From: Deltaproteobacteria bacterium
GTDB taxonomy: Bacteria > Myxococcota_A > UBA9160 > UBA4427
Length of the DNA stretch: 53,325 bases
Direction: 5' to 3'
Assembly: GCA_019310385.1 (NCBI GenBank)
Contig: JAFDEK010000027.1
Span: 1-53,325 of the forward strand
The notes under the pieces are model-generated. The model was not told where the DNA came from, did not search any database, and saw only the letters and a program-made list of their open reading frames with translations. The position numbers were made by a program, and so were the translations under genes. The stretch's first letter is position 1; every line of letters starts with the position of its first letter. Positions 1-8,143 of the stretch are shown here, piece after piece.

Positions 1-522
1 GCTCACGCCCATCGGACCGCGGTCGAGTACGTGGGTGTAGATCATCGTCGTCTTTAGGTCCTTGTGGCCCAGAAGGGTCCGCACGGTCCGGATGTCGGCG
101 CCGTCCTCGAGGAGATGCGTCGCGAACGAGTGTCGGAAGGTGTGGGGGAGACACCCGCTTGGTCAGCTGCGCCCTGGCCGCGGCTCTTCGAATGGCACGC
201 TGGGTGCCGGTCTCATGGACGTGGTGCCGATCCGCATCGTGGAGTGATCTCGTGCGCTCGAGATGGGCGAGCGGTGGCTCGCGCATCGAGGACAGAAGCA
301 CGGTGGCCCGATCCCTGCGGCCCTTCGCCTCGCGGACGAGGATTTGATGGCGATCGGGGGGCGATCGGGGTCGAGGTCGTGGACGCGCAGGCGGAGGCAC
401 TCGAGTAGCCGGAGGCCTGATCCGTAGAGGAGACTCGCGATGATGGCCTGTACGCCGTCGAGCTTTCCGAGGACGGCTCGAACCTCTTCTCGGGTCAGCA
501 CGACCGGTAGCGCTTGATCCAA
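1..522 (-). pseudogene. Decayed integron-type (IntI-like) tyrosine recombinase, runs off left edge
   Basis: Read on the minus strand, three frames together give most of a tyrosine recombinase catalytic domain. It starts near 522 with LTREEVRAVLGKL and GSGLRLLECLRLRVHDLD, which carries the first catalytic Arg. Near 348 the reading jumps frame to VREAKGRRDRATVLL, and near 150 it jumps again to [17 protein letters not shown], then [14 protein letters not shown] with the Tyr nucleophile. The [14 protein letters not shown] ending closely resembles integron integrases. The stretch between the Lys region and HTFRH is much shorter than in IntI proteins, so the IntI-specific insert appears deleted. 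No N-terminal core-binding domain can be read upstream of 522. Two frameshifts, an internal deletion and a missing N-terminus make this a pseudogene. The exact family (IntI or another Xer-like integrase) is less sure. Confidence 0.8.
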
Positions 523-626
523 CGTGCTTCGTCACGGTTCTTCGATCTCCCGGGACCGGGAGCCCCCAAAGCGTACAGCTCTCCGCCTCCCAAGGCGCTG
601 TGTACGAGCGGTTACGGCAGCACGGT

Positions 627-842
627 CCCGCGGGTCGCCCAATGGGTGCGCGACCCAGGGGCCGGGAGACGAGCCATGGCGACGGGCGCCATCACTGACC
701 CGCGGGTCGCCCGACGGGTGCGCGACCCAGGGGCCGGGAGAGGAGCCATCCCGGCGGGCGCCATCACTGACCCGCGGGTCTACCAATGGGTGCATGACCC
801 ACGCGCTGGGCAAGCGACATGGTCTCGGCGAAGCGACGGCGC
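627..842. repeat. 72-bp tandem repeat, two good copies plus a diverged third
   Basis: Units begin with CCCGCGGGT at 627, 699 and 771, exactly 72 bp apart. The first two copies are nearly identical; the third decays after its first part. Units 1 and 2 contain GGGTCGC and GCGACCC arms around a short loop, so their RNA or single strand could fold as a hairpin. Because 72 is a multiple of three, several frames stay open across the array and give long but probably meaningless reading frames. The repeat fills most of the roughly 380-base gap between the integrase remnant and the methyltransferase. I see no convincing gene in that gap. Confidence 0.85.
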
Positions 843-901
843 AACCCTGCGGGTCTCCAAACGTGTGCGCAGCCATTGAACGCGAGATTCAAACGCGAGA
901 G

Positions 902-2104
902 TCAAATGCGATCGAAGAGCGCCAGGGTCTCGATCTGGTCCGTGTGGGGGAAGAGCGCCCAGGCCTCGAGGGCCGCGAGCGCGAGGTGTCCCGACTCGAG
1001 CAGCCGGCGGCTCTGGGCGAGGAGGGCCGGCAGACCGCAGCTCACGTAGACGAGACGCCGGGGCGGCCTTTCGGCGAGAACCTCGAGGAGAGGCGGGTCG
1101 AGCCCCTTGCGCGGCGGGTCGGCGATCACCACGTCGGCGCCGCTGCACGCGGCGTGGAGATCGGCGTCTGCTCCTGCGTCGCCCGCATGGATACGGGCGC
1201 GCCTCCGCTCGGCGTCCGGGCGCCGGGCGAGAGAGAGCTCGAGGCCCCGCAGCGAGTCCCCTCCGCGCTCGTTGAAGTGCAGCGCCCCGCAACGACCCAG
1301 CAGCTGGAGCCCCATGGCGCCGCAACCCGCGTAGAGCTCGACCACTGTTGCAGCGTCGGGTACCCAGCTCGAAACCCGGGCCGCCATGTGGTCGGCGAGG
1401 TCGAGGTTCGCCTGGCCGAAGGCGCCGGGCGGAAAGAAGACTTCCACCCCGCCGATCACTTCGCGCACCGCTTCGGCGCCCCCGAGGCGCTCCCAGTGCG
1501 GACCGAGGATGGTATTGCCGCGCCCGGTGTTCCCGTTCCACCAGAGGCTGTGAAGCTCGGCGCCGAGCTCGCGCCGGATGACCTCCGCCGCCGGGCGGCA
1601 GGCCTCGGGATCTTCGCCGTTGGCGACGAGGACCAGCTGGGCGCTCTGGCTGCTTCGCTCGACGACGATCTGCACGTAGCGCAGCACGCCGCGGTGGGGC
1701 GCCTCGGCGTAGGGGGCCGTGTCGGTCTCGCGCAGGGCCTGCTTCACCACCGCCGCGACACGGTTGACCAGGGGGTGATGGACAAGACACCGGGGAATGT
1801 CGGTGATGCGGTGACTGCCCTCCTGGAAGATCCCGATCTTGGGCGAGCGCGCCCGGCCGCGCACGGCGAGGCGAGCGCGATGGCGATAGGCGAGGGGGGC
1901 GCCCTCGATGACGGCGGGCGGAGCCTCGAGACCCGCTTCCCGCGCCAGCTCCGCCAGGGCCGCGTAGGCCCCCGGCTCGACACCACCCGCGCCCCAACGC
2001 GGGCAGCCGGGACACGGCGGCCGGTGGGGGCAATCGAGCGCGGGCGCGCGCCGGGTGGGGGATCCCATGGATGAGGTTCTCGCACGGCCGGCGGCGCAGC
2101 GCAA
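902..2104 (-). CDS. 23S rRNA/tRNA uridine-5 methyltransferase, TrmA/RlmD family
   Basis: This is an S-adenosylmethionine-dependent RNA m5U methyltransferase of about 400 residues, the usual size. Cys25, Cys31, Cys34 (C-x5-C-x2-C) and Cys106 match the [4Fe-4S] ligands of RlmD-type enzymes. The C-terminal Rossmann half shows FGQANLDLADHM, ELYAGCGAMGLQLL (SAM loop), DPPRKGLDP, VYVSCG with the catalytic Cys, and a FPHTDQIETLALF ending typical of the family. The N-terminal TRAM domain of RlmD is not evident. An alternative start is the Met at residue 13. It is transcribed away from the steroid-reductase-like gene, with 56 bp between them. Which RNA it modifies cannot be told from sequence. Confidence 0.9.
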   Translation of the reverse strand: MRCAAGRARTSSMGSPTRRAPALDCPHRPPCPGCPRWGAGGVEPGAYAALAELAREAGLEAPPAVIEGAPLAYRHRARLAVRGRARSPKIGIFQEGSHRITDIPRCLVHHPLVNRVAAVVKQALRETDTAPYAEAPHRGVLRYVQIVVERSSQSAQLVLVANGEDPEACRPAAEVIRRELGAELHSLWWNGNTGRGNTILGPHWERLGGAEAVREVIGGVEVFFPPGAFGQANLDLADHMAARVSSWVPDAATVVELYAGCGAMGLQLLGRCGALHFNERGGDSLRGLELSLARRPDAERRRARIHAGDAGADADLHAACSGADVVIADPPRKGLDPPLLEVLAERPPRRLVYVSCGLPALLAQSRRLLESGHLALAALEAWALFPHTDQIETLALFDRI

Positions 2105-2160
2105 AGGCGGGGCGCTAAGCTGTCGTTTTCCCTGGCTTCAGCCCCGACCGGGAGGCCCCC

Positions 2161-2955
2161 ATGGCGTGGTACACCGGCGACACCACCTACGACACCATCT
2201 TGCTCGTCGCCTTCGCGTACGCGGCGCTGGTCGCCATCGGTGCGCCCCTGGGCAAGGCCTCCTACGGCGTCTTCGCATCCCAGAAGATGAAGCTCAACCT
2301 CCAGCCCCAGCTCGGCTGGTTCCTGATGGAGGTTCCCGCGACCCTGAGCTTCCTCTTCTTCTACTTCCAGGGGGAGAACCGCTGGCAGCCGGTCCCCCTC
2401 TTCTTCCTCTTCGTGTGGACGGTCCACTACGCGAACCGGGGCTTCGTCTTCCCGCTCCTCATGCGGGTGCCCAAGGGCGCGAAGAGCGACTTCCACCTCT
2501 CGGTGGTGGTGCTGGGCTGGGGCGTCACCGCACTGCACGGCTATCTCAATGCGACCTTCATCTCCCAGCTCTCCGATCAATACACGACGGCGTGGTTCAC
2601 GGACCCCCGCTTCCTGGTGGGCATCGTGATCTACTACTTCGGCTTCACCCAGAATGTCTACTCCGAGTCGATCATCCGCAATCTGCGCAGCAAGGAGGAG
2701 GCCGCGCGAGGCGACAACGTCTTTCGCATCCCGCGCAAGGGCCTCTTCCGCTGGATTTCCAGCGCGACCTACGCCACCGAGATCCTCTCGTGGATCGGCT
2801 TCGCGGTCGCGACCTGGTCCCTGGGCGCCGTCTTCGTGCTGGCCATCACGGCGGCCAATCTGATCCCCCGCTCCTTCCAGATGCACCGCTGGTATCAAGA
2901 GCAGTTCCCCGACTACCCGAAAGAGCGCAAGGCCCTGATCCCCTTCGTGCTCTAG
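2161..2955 (+). CDS. Steroid 5-alpha-reductase-like membrane protein (SRD5A/DUF1295 type)
   Basis: This 264-residue polytopic membrane protein matches the steroid 5-alpha-reductase superfamily, which reduces a C=C bond next to a carbonyl with NADPH. Diagnostic features are the Glu in an LMEVPATLSF helix, HYANRGFVFPLL, NVYSESIIRNLR, IPRKGLFRWISSATYATEI and the C-terminal HRWYQEQFPDYPKERKALIPF. That ending places His/Tyr and the DYPK-RKALIPF motif as in SRD5A1. About six hydrophobic segments are visible. Length is close to the human enzyme. GGGAGG precedes the ATG at a good distance. The natural substrate could be a steroid, a polyprenoid or a fatty enoyl chain; the neighbourhood does not decide. 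Confidence 0.88.
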   Translation: MAWYTGDTTYDTILLVAFAYAALVAIGAPLGKASYGVFASQKMKLNLQPQLGWFLMEVPATLSFLFFYFQGENRWQPVPLFFLFVWTVHYANRGFVFPLLMRVPKGAKSDFHLSVVVLGWGVTALHGYLNATFISQLSDQYTTAWFTDPRFLVGIVIYYFGFTQNVYSESIIRNLRSKEEAARGDNVFRIPRKGLFRWISSATYATEILSWIGFAVATWSLGAVFVLAITAANLIPRSFQMHRWYQEQFPDYPKERKALIPFVL

Positions 2956-2964
2956 GAGCCCGGC

Positions 2965-4614
2965 CTATCGCCCCAGCTTCAGGTGGACGATCCCCGCGAA
3001 GCTCGCGTAGATGGGGTCGCCGCTGGGGAGAATCTGCAGGGCCAGCATGATGGGATTGAAGCGCTCGCTCTTGCCGAGACGGTAGAGGCGCTTGGTTGCG
3101 CCGCTGTCCCAGTCCAGGACCTCCATCGCCCACTCGCCGTTCTTGACTCCGACGACGTGCAGCTGCCGGTTCATCGTCGCCACCACGGGCGTGCTGTTGG
3201 GGCTCGAGACGTCGGGCCGGATCCAGCCCACCTCGAAGCTCCGGGCGTCGCGGTTCCACTGGAACTTCTGCACGCCGTAGGGCGTGAGGACCGGATCCTT
3301 CATCTTGAGCTGCACCGGCATACGCATGGCCTCGTGGGTCTTGACCTGGTTGTTGGCCAGCACCGCGCCGTACTCGAAGACCGTGGCGGAGTTCTCCGAG
3401 TAGGAGTTGCTGAGCTTCGGGTCGCCGAAGTTCACGGGCAGCATGCCGGCGATGCGGCGATCGTCCGCGCCCGGAAGCGGCTTCCAGTCGGCGGGGATCT
3501 CGTCGCGCCAGAGCAGCATCAGGTTGTTCACGTTCTCGGCGTCGGCGACCACGACGAACTGGTCCTCGTCCTGCTCGCTTCCCATGAGGGCCGGCGTCGT
3601 ACCCGTGCCGCGCTCGGCGCGCAGGCTCGCGTCCAGGTCGCCGATGGCGTAGGGCAGCACCCAGGCGCCGTCCTGCTCGCGATCGCTGATACCCTGGCCG
3701 GTCCAGATCAGCTTGTGCATGCGCTTGTTGCCCGCGACGTAGATGGCGCCCGCGTCGTCGATCGCAATGCTGTTCCAGATCTGCTCACCCTCGAGCGTGT
3801 GGTAATAGCCCGCGCTGAGATCGGGCTCGATGGCGATCACGGTGCCGTCGATGGTGACCGTGACGAGACGGCCGTCGGGCGTGATGTTGATGCCGATCAT
3901 GATGACCAGGGGCATCTTCAGGCCCAGCTGCAGCTTCAGCTTCTCGAAGACGAACTCGCCCGCCTTCACGATGCCCGACTCGGGGTTCCCCGGCTCGGCA
4001 TCGGTGTAGGCGATGATCCGGTTCTTGCTGCCGACGTAGAGATAGCCCGCGTCGTTCACCAGGGCGTAGTAGGCCCGGAGCCCCTCGAGCTGGTAGTCCA
4101 TCCAGCGGCCCGCCAGCTCCTCATAGTGCTCCGCGGCGACCTCGCTGGTGTCCAGCCAGGTGGCGTCCAGCTCCTCCACGACCGCCTTCATCTCTTCATC
4201 GCTGCGGCGGGGGAACTTCTTCATCTCGAGGGGCAGCTCGGCGAGCTTCACGAGCCGGTTGTTCTCGTCGAGCTCGAGCTTCATGATGCGGTCCACCTGG
4301 GGCACCCAGAAGACCGTCCGGCCACTCGGATAGGTGTAGTCGAGGATCCCGCCCGCGATGGGAGAGGACCAGAGGAGATCGACCGCGTCGGCTGGAACCC
4401 GACCGGAAGGCGCCTCGGGGCCCTTCAAGGGCAGCGCGTCGGTCTGCCAGGTGTTGCAGTGGATGATGGGGCAGGTGCTCCGGGCGAGGGTGACCCCGTC
4501 GCCGAGGGGAGCTTGGATGGGTTGGCTGCGTTCGCAGCCGGCTCCGGCCGACAACGCGGCGACCAAGCCAGCGAGCGCCAGGAAGCGACAAAGGGGGAAA
4601 CGCGGGCAGGTCAT
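2965..4614 (-). CDS. Secreted beta-propeller-like lipoprotein, unknown function
   Basis: This is a 549-residue protein starting at the ATG at 4614, which has GGAAGGAG seven bases upstream; a longer reading back to 4653 lacks a ribosome site. The N-terminus is a lipoprotein signal (hydrophobic stretch ending LSAGAGC). After it come TCPIIHCNTWQTD and a long series of beta-strand blades such as YLYVGSKNRIIAYTD, GRLVTVTIDGTVIAIEP, GAIYVAGNKRMHKL and RQLHVVGVKNGEW, which look like a PQQ- or SMP30-like propeller. I do not recognise a named family and see no catalytic motif. It converges on the steroid-reductase-like gene with only 9 bp between stops. The role is unknown. Confidence 0.75.
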   Translation of the reverse strand: MTCPRFPLCRFLALAGLVAALSAGAGCERSQPIQAPLGDGVTLARSTCPIIHCNTWQTDALPLKGPEAPSGRVPADAVDLLWSSPIAGGILDYTYPSGRTVFWVPQVDRIMKLELDENNRLVKLAELPLEMKKFPRRSDEEMKAVVEELDATWLDTSEVAAEHYEELAGRWMDYQLEGLRAYYALVNDAGYLYVGSKNRIIAYTDAEPGNPESGIVKAGEFVFEKLKLQLGLKMPLVIMIGINITPDGRLVTVTIDGTVIAIEPDLSAGYYHTLEGEQIWNSIAIDDAGAIYVAGNKRMHKLIWTGQGISDREQDGAWVLPYAIGDLDASLRAERGTGTTPALMGSEQDEDQFVVVADAENVNNLMLLWRDEIPADWKPLPGADDRRIAGMLPVNFGDPKLSNSYSENSATVFEYGAVLANNQVKTHEAMRMPVQLKMKDPVLTPYGVQKFQWNRDARSFEVGWIRPDVSSPNSTPVVATMNRQLHVVGVKNGEWAMEVLDWDSGATKRLYRLGKSERFNPIMLALQILPSGDPIYASFAGIVHLKLGR

Positions 4615-4720
4615 GGAATGCTCCTTCCTTGGGGCAGGGCAGGATCGCGGCACCGGGCTCCCTCGACCATCCCCACGCGAGCTGATAGCCTAACGCGATC
4701 CATCCACCGGAGGGACACGT

Positions 4721-5371
4721 ATGGCCCCGCGAATTGCCTTGCTGACCTGCCTGCTCCTGCTCGTCGCCGCCCCCGACGCACGAGCCCAGGGCGGCAGGGC
4801 CGCGCCCGACTACGCCCGCTCGGGCTGGTACACCGGCGCCGGCTTCAGCGTAGGCTTCGAGGCCTTCTCGGGCATCAAGGAGATCGAGCAGGCCCTCGGC
4901 TACAACGTCACGGTCGGCAACGCCTTCGGGATCAACGCTCGGGCGGGCTACCGCATCTTGCCCTGGCTCGCTGTCGAGGGCCAGTTCGAGTGGCTCAGCA
5001 GCTTCGGCTACACCGTCGAGAATGTCCTGCTGCCGGGCGAAACGGATCCCCGAGACGTCACGCTGCAGCAGGTCGAGGACTACACCCTCACCGTCAATGC
5101 CAAGGCCTACCCGCTGACGGGGCGGGTCCAGCCCTTCGGGCTCATCGGCCTCGGCGGTATGCTGGCCAAGAACACCAGGAACCCCCAACTGATCTCTGGC
5201 AAGAAGACCGTGGACCTGGGCGGCTTCGTGGCCCGCTTCGGAGGCGGCGTCGACTACTACCTCGACGAGTCCTGGATCCTGACCGCGGACATCTCCTACC
5301 TGGTCACGACCGGAAACGTCGAGGACACGAACCGCACCTCCCTCGGCATCGGCTTCCAGTACCGCTTCTAA
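4721..5371 (+). CDS. Small outer-membrane beta-barrel protein
   Basis: This 216-residue protein has a clear signal peptide (cleavage after AAPDARAQ) followed by alternating hydrophobic strands, for example WYTGAGFSVGFEAF, FGINARAGYRILPWLAVEGQFEW, YTLTVNAKAYPL and FVARFGGGVDYYL. It ends in a terminal aromatic residue (GIGFQYRF), the assembly signature of outer-membrane barrels. Size and strand count fit an 8-stranded OmpA/OmpW-like barrel. A good ribosome site (CCGGAGGGACACGT) precedes the ATG. It is divergent from the propeller lipoprotein, with about 106 bp between starts. The function could be structural or small-molecule uptake. Confidence 0.85.
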   Translation: MAPRIALLTCLLLLVAAPDARAQGGRAAPDYARSGWYTGAGFSVGFEAFSGIKEIEQALGYNVTVGNAFGINARAGYRILPWLAVEGQFEWLSSFGYTVENVLLPGETDPRDVTLQQVEDYTLTVNAKAYPLTGRVQPFGLIGLGGMLAKNTRNPQLISGKKTVDLGGFVARFGGGVDYYLDESWILTADISYLVTTGNVEDTNRTSLGIGFQYRF

Positions 5372-5382
5372 CTTCCGACATT

Positions 5383-5436
5383 CGACTGCCTTCCGTCATG
5401 CGACTGCCTTCCGTCATGCGACTGCCTTCCGTCATG
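5383..5436 (+). repeat. 18-bp tandem repeat x3 carrying start codons
   Basis: Three perfect copies of an 18-bp unit (CGACTGCCTTCCGTCATG) lie at 5383-5400, 5401-5418 and 5419-5436, with a short partial fourth. The array begins 11 bases after the barrel gene's stop. Each copy ends in ATG in frame with the DUF5718 gene, so translation could start at 5398, 5416 or 5434, adding MRLPSV units to the protein. Confidence 0.9.
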
Positions 5437-6279
5437 CGACTGCGAGACGAAATGGACCTGGACGGCGTGATCGGCCTGGGCGTGGCCGGCAACTTCACCG
5501 GCCACCTCGAGCAGGCCGGCGAAGCGGCCGACTTCGAGGGCGTGGAGGTGCGCGACGCGAAGGCGCCCAAGGGCGTCTTTCCCTTCTATATTCCCCGCGG
5601 AGGCGACCATTTCCTCCACTGCTTCCCGCTCTCCACGGATCGGATCAGGCTGCCCGGCGCCCGGGACGATCTCCAGATGGAGCCCGAGATCGCGCTGCTC
5701 TGCGATCTGGAATACGACGGCGGCGAGCTGGTACGCGTGGCGCCCCGGTTCTTCGGCGCCTATAACGACTGCTCGATCCGCCGGCCCGGCGCGCACAAGA
5801 TCAGCGAGAAGAAGAACTGGGGCCCCGCCTCCAAGGGGATCGCCGCGACCCTGCTTCCCATCGACCGCTTCGAGCCGGGAGGCGTCCTCGATCACTTCCG
5901 CCTGGCCTCCTTTCTCCTGCGCCGGGGCGAGCTGCACGCTTACGGGGTGGACAGCGCGGTCACGGGCTACAGCTACTTCCACGGCCATTTGCTGGATTGG
6001 CTGGTCGAGCGCATCGGCGCCCAGGCGGACGAGGGGCCCCTCGAGTCCATCGCGGACTGGCTCGCGAGCGCGGGACATCCGAAGCAAGCCCTCATCAGCA
6101 TCGGTGCGACGCGCTACACGGACTACGGTGAGAGCCACTTCCTGGAGACCGGCGATTCATCGATCGTGGTCGCCTACGACCTGCGCCGCTACGACGAGGA
6201 GGCGATCCGCCAACGGGTCCTGGGCGACGACGACGCGGAGGCGCCCGGCCTCTCGCTGCTGCGCCAGCGCGTGGGGTGA
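5434..6279 (+). CDS. DUF5718 family protein
   Basis: This 281-residue protein matches DUF5718 along its length. It has GVIGLGVAGNFTGHLEQAGEA at the N-terminus, then KGVFPFYIP, MEPEIALLCDLEYDGG, FGAYNDCSIRRPGAHKISEKKNW, YGVDSAVTGYSYF and ISIGATRYTDYGE. The family has no established function that I know of; the fold may relate to fumarylacetoacetate-hydrolase-like proteins. The start is uncertain because in-frame ATGs occur at 5398, 5416, 5434 and 5452. The last has the only purine-rich leader, and 5434 best fits the usual N-terminal length. It follows the barrel gene by about 60 bp and is probably cotranscribed. Confidence 0.8.
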   Translation: MRLRDEMDLDGVIGLGVAGNFTGHLEQAGEAADFEGVEVRDAKAPKGVFPFYIPRGGDHFLHCFPLSTDRIRLPGARDDLQMEPEIALLCDLEYDGGELVRVAPRFFGAYNDCSIRRPGAHKISEKKNWGPASKGIAATLLPIDRFEPGGVLDHFRLASFLLRRGELHAYGVDSAVTGYSYFHGHLLDWLVERIGAQADEGPLESIADWLASAGHPKQALISIGATRYTDYGESHFLETGDSSIVVAYDLRRYDEEAIRQRVLGDDDAEAPGLSLLRQRVG

Positions 6280-6382
6280 GGCCGGGACAGCCGGTTTTCG
6301 GCACTTCGAAGCCCATTGCTTGCCGAATTCACGCTGCGGCATCCCCGCCCGGCCGCGCAGGGAGCCCCGAGAGCGACTAGAC

Positions 6383-6410
6383 TCGACCTTCGACCTTCGA
6401 CCTTCGACCC
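6383..6410. repeat. 7-bp tandem repeat (TCGACCT) x4
   Basis: Four consecutive TCGACCT-type heptamers, the last one imperfect, lie in the gap between the DUF5718 gene and the zinc-ribbon gene. The remaining gap contains loosely repeated CCCCAG and CTCGACC blocks up to the AGGAGG ribosome site at 6440. Confidence 0.8.
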
Positions 6411-6451
6411 CAGGCCCCAGACCCTCGACCTCAGACCCCAGGAGGACCCGC

Positions 6452-7171
6452 TTGCTCGAATCGCTGCGCCAGCTGCTCCATATCCAAGAGCTCGATTCGA
6501 AGGTCCGGGGGATCGATTCGGAGCTCGGCGAGCTTCCCGGTCGGCGCGAGGCAATCGCGCGCGAAATCGTCCAGGCGGGAGAGGCCGTGGCCGCCGCGAG
6601 CGAGCTGCTGGAGACCGAGGAGCGGGACGAGCGGCGCCTCGAGGGCGAGATGCGCGATCAGGAGGCGCTCCAGGAGCGCCTCAACGGCCAGAGCTCCCAG
6701 ATCCAGTCCGCCCAGGCCTACGAGGCGCTGCAGCACGAGATCCAGCACGCCAGCGAGGCCGGCTCGCGCTTCGAGACCGAGGCGCTCGAGCTCATGGAGG
6801 CCATCGACGAAGCGCGGACGCGACTCGCCGATACCCAGGAGCGCCTCGCCGATCTCGAGAAGAGCGAACCCGCCCAGCTCGAACAGATCGCAGGCGAGGA
6901 GGAGGCGTTCTCCTCCGAGCGCTCGCAGTTGCTCGAGGCCCGCGCTCAGGATTGCGGAGGGATCGAGCCCAAGATGCTCGCCGATTACGAGCGCGTCGCC
7001 GATTTCCGCCAGCCCGCCGTCGTCGCCCTCACCGAGAAGTCCTGTCCCGCCTGCCGCATCGCGGTGCCGGCCCAGCGTGTGCGAGAGATCGCCCAGGCGG
7101 ATGCGATCCACACCTGCTCGAACTGCCAGAGGCTCCTGATCTCGGCTCGCGCCCTCGACGGAGGCGACTGA
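6452..7171 (+). CDS. Coiled-coil protein with C-terminal C4 zinc ribbon
   Basis: This is a 239-residue protein. Its start is a TTG at 6452, preceded by a perfect AGGAGG with six bases of spacing; an upstream ATG reading has no such site. Residues about 10-180 form a long charged heptad-like coiled coil (many E, R, A, L). The C-terminus has two Cys pairs, SCPACRIAVP and HTCSNCQRLL, making a zinc ribbon. This architecture is a widespread bacterial family (zf-RING_7/C4-type zinc ribbon, CT398-like) of uncertain role. CT398-like proteins have been linked to flagellar/sigma-54 or nucleic-acid functions, but nothing nearby indicates which applies here. Confidence 0.85.
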   Translation: MLESLRQLLHIQELDSKVRGIDSELGELPGRREAIAREIVQAGEAVAAASELLETEERDERRLEGEMRDQEALQERLNGQSSQIQSAQAYEALQHEIQHASEAGSRFETEALELMEAIDEARTRLADTQERLADLEKSEPAQLEQIAGEEEAFSSERSQLLEARAQDCGGIEPKMLADYERVADFRQPAVVALTEKSCPACRIAVPAQRVREIAQADAIHTCSNCQRLLISARALDGGD

Positions 7172-7335
7172 GCCGGCACAGCGCGACCCAGATCCTGCGA
7201 TCGAGGAGGTTGTGTGGTGGATTCAACACGCTCAAAGATACCTCTGCCTATGCCCACCGCTCTTCCGGCTGCAGACGGGTCTCGGCCGAGCGAAGAAAGT
7301 TGAGGCCTCGATCGGCTTCCCGGTGACTTTAGGCT

Positions 7336-7363
7336 TTGAATCTCCGCCGATACCTCTTATGGT
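7336..7363 (+). promoter_or_regulatory. Candidate sigma-70-type promoter for the oxidase operon
   Basis: In the AT-richer gap before the oxidase operon, TTGAAT (7336-7341) and TATGGT (7358-7363) are separated by 16 bp, each matching four of six consensus bases. It lies about 100 bp before the first gene's start. The rest of the 7172-7461 gap contains no gene that I can support. Confidence 0.3.
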
Positions 7364-7461
7364 AAGGCCCGATTTTTTGAATTGATCGACTTATCCAATT
7401 GACCCAATCCATAGGAAGACGTCGTCGGCCGACGAGATCGGCAGGTGGGGGGGGAAGCGCG

Positions 7462-8130
7462 TTGACTACGACCAAGCTCGTGACTCTGGCGGTAGTCAGC
7501 ATCTTCGCGACCGGCATGGCGGCCGGGGTCGCTGGCGCCGACCCGCAGCTGGAACGCGGCCGCAAGCTCTACGGACTGTGCACCCAGTGTCATGGTGAGC
7601 AGGGACTCGGCGACCAGCGCTTCCTGGCGCCCGCCATCGCGGGCTTGGAGCTGTGGTACGTCCAGCGCGAGCTCGAGTACTTCCGCAGCGGCGTCCGCGG
7701 CACCCACTTCGACGATATCGCGGGCATGCGCATGCGCCCCATGGCGCTGACCCTGCGCTCCCAGGAGGATGTCGCGGCCGTCGCCGCCTACGTGGCGAGC
7801 ATGCCGCCCACGAAGCCTCCCAGCACGCTGAGCGGCGGCAACGCCGCCAAGGGGCAGGTCTTCTACGACCAGGTCTGCAAGACCTGCCACGGCCCCGACG
7901 GCGCCGGGATCCAGGCGCAGAACGGCCCGGACATCAATCACGGCAGCGACTGGTATCAGAAGAAGCAGATCGAGAATTTCAAAGCCGGCGTGCGGGGAGC
8001 GAACCCCAAGGACGTTACGGGCATGCTGATGCGCCCCATGGCGATGACGCTGGTCGACGAGCAGGCCATTCTCGACGTGATCGCCTACATCAACACCCTG
8101 TCGCCCACCGCGGCGCAGCAGGCGAAGTAG
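7462..8130 (+). CDS. Dihaem cytochrome c, oxidase operon
   Basis: This is a 222-residue secreted protein with two class I cytochrome c domains, each with a haem site: C40-T-Q-C43-H44 and C139-K-T-C142-H143. Each domain also has a matching distal Met segment (MRMRPMALTL and MLMRPMAMTL), so it is a tandem c4-like cytochrome. I chose the TTG at 7462, which gives a clean signal peptide (MTTTKLVTLAVV to AGVAGA) after a G-rich leader. The longer TTG start at 7399 would add an Arg-rich extension. As first gene of the oxidase operon it most likely donates electrons to the CuA site of CoxB. It lacks a membrane anchor beyond the signal peptide. Confidence 0.9.
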   Translation: MTTTKLVTLAVVSIFATGMAAGVAGADPQLERGRKLYGLCTQCHGEQGLGDQRFLAPAIAGLELWYVQRELEYFRSGVRGTHFDDIAGMRMRPMALTLRSQEDVAAVAAYVASMPPTKPPSTLSGGNAAKGQVFYDQVCKTCHGPDGAGIQAQNGPDINHGSDWYQKKQIENFKAGVRGANPKDVTGMLMRPMAMTLVDEQAILDVIAYINTLSPTAAQQAK

Positions 8131-8143
8131 CAAGGAGGAAAGG

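Noticed and set aside
524..2074. Long plus-strand frame (516 codons) across the 72-bp repeat and over the methyltransferase gene
   Set aside because: It is the shadow of the real minus-strand methyltransferase and of a repeat whose length is a multiple of three. It has no ribosome site and no family-like content.
2983..6279. 1098-codon plus-strand frame running through the lipoprotein and barrel genes
   Set aside because: Only its last part (from about 5398) is the true DUF5718 gene; the rest lies antisense to the well-supported propeller lipoprotein and in another frame of the barrel gene.
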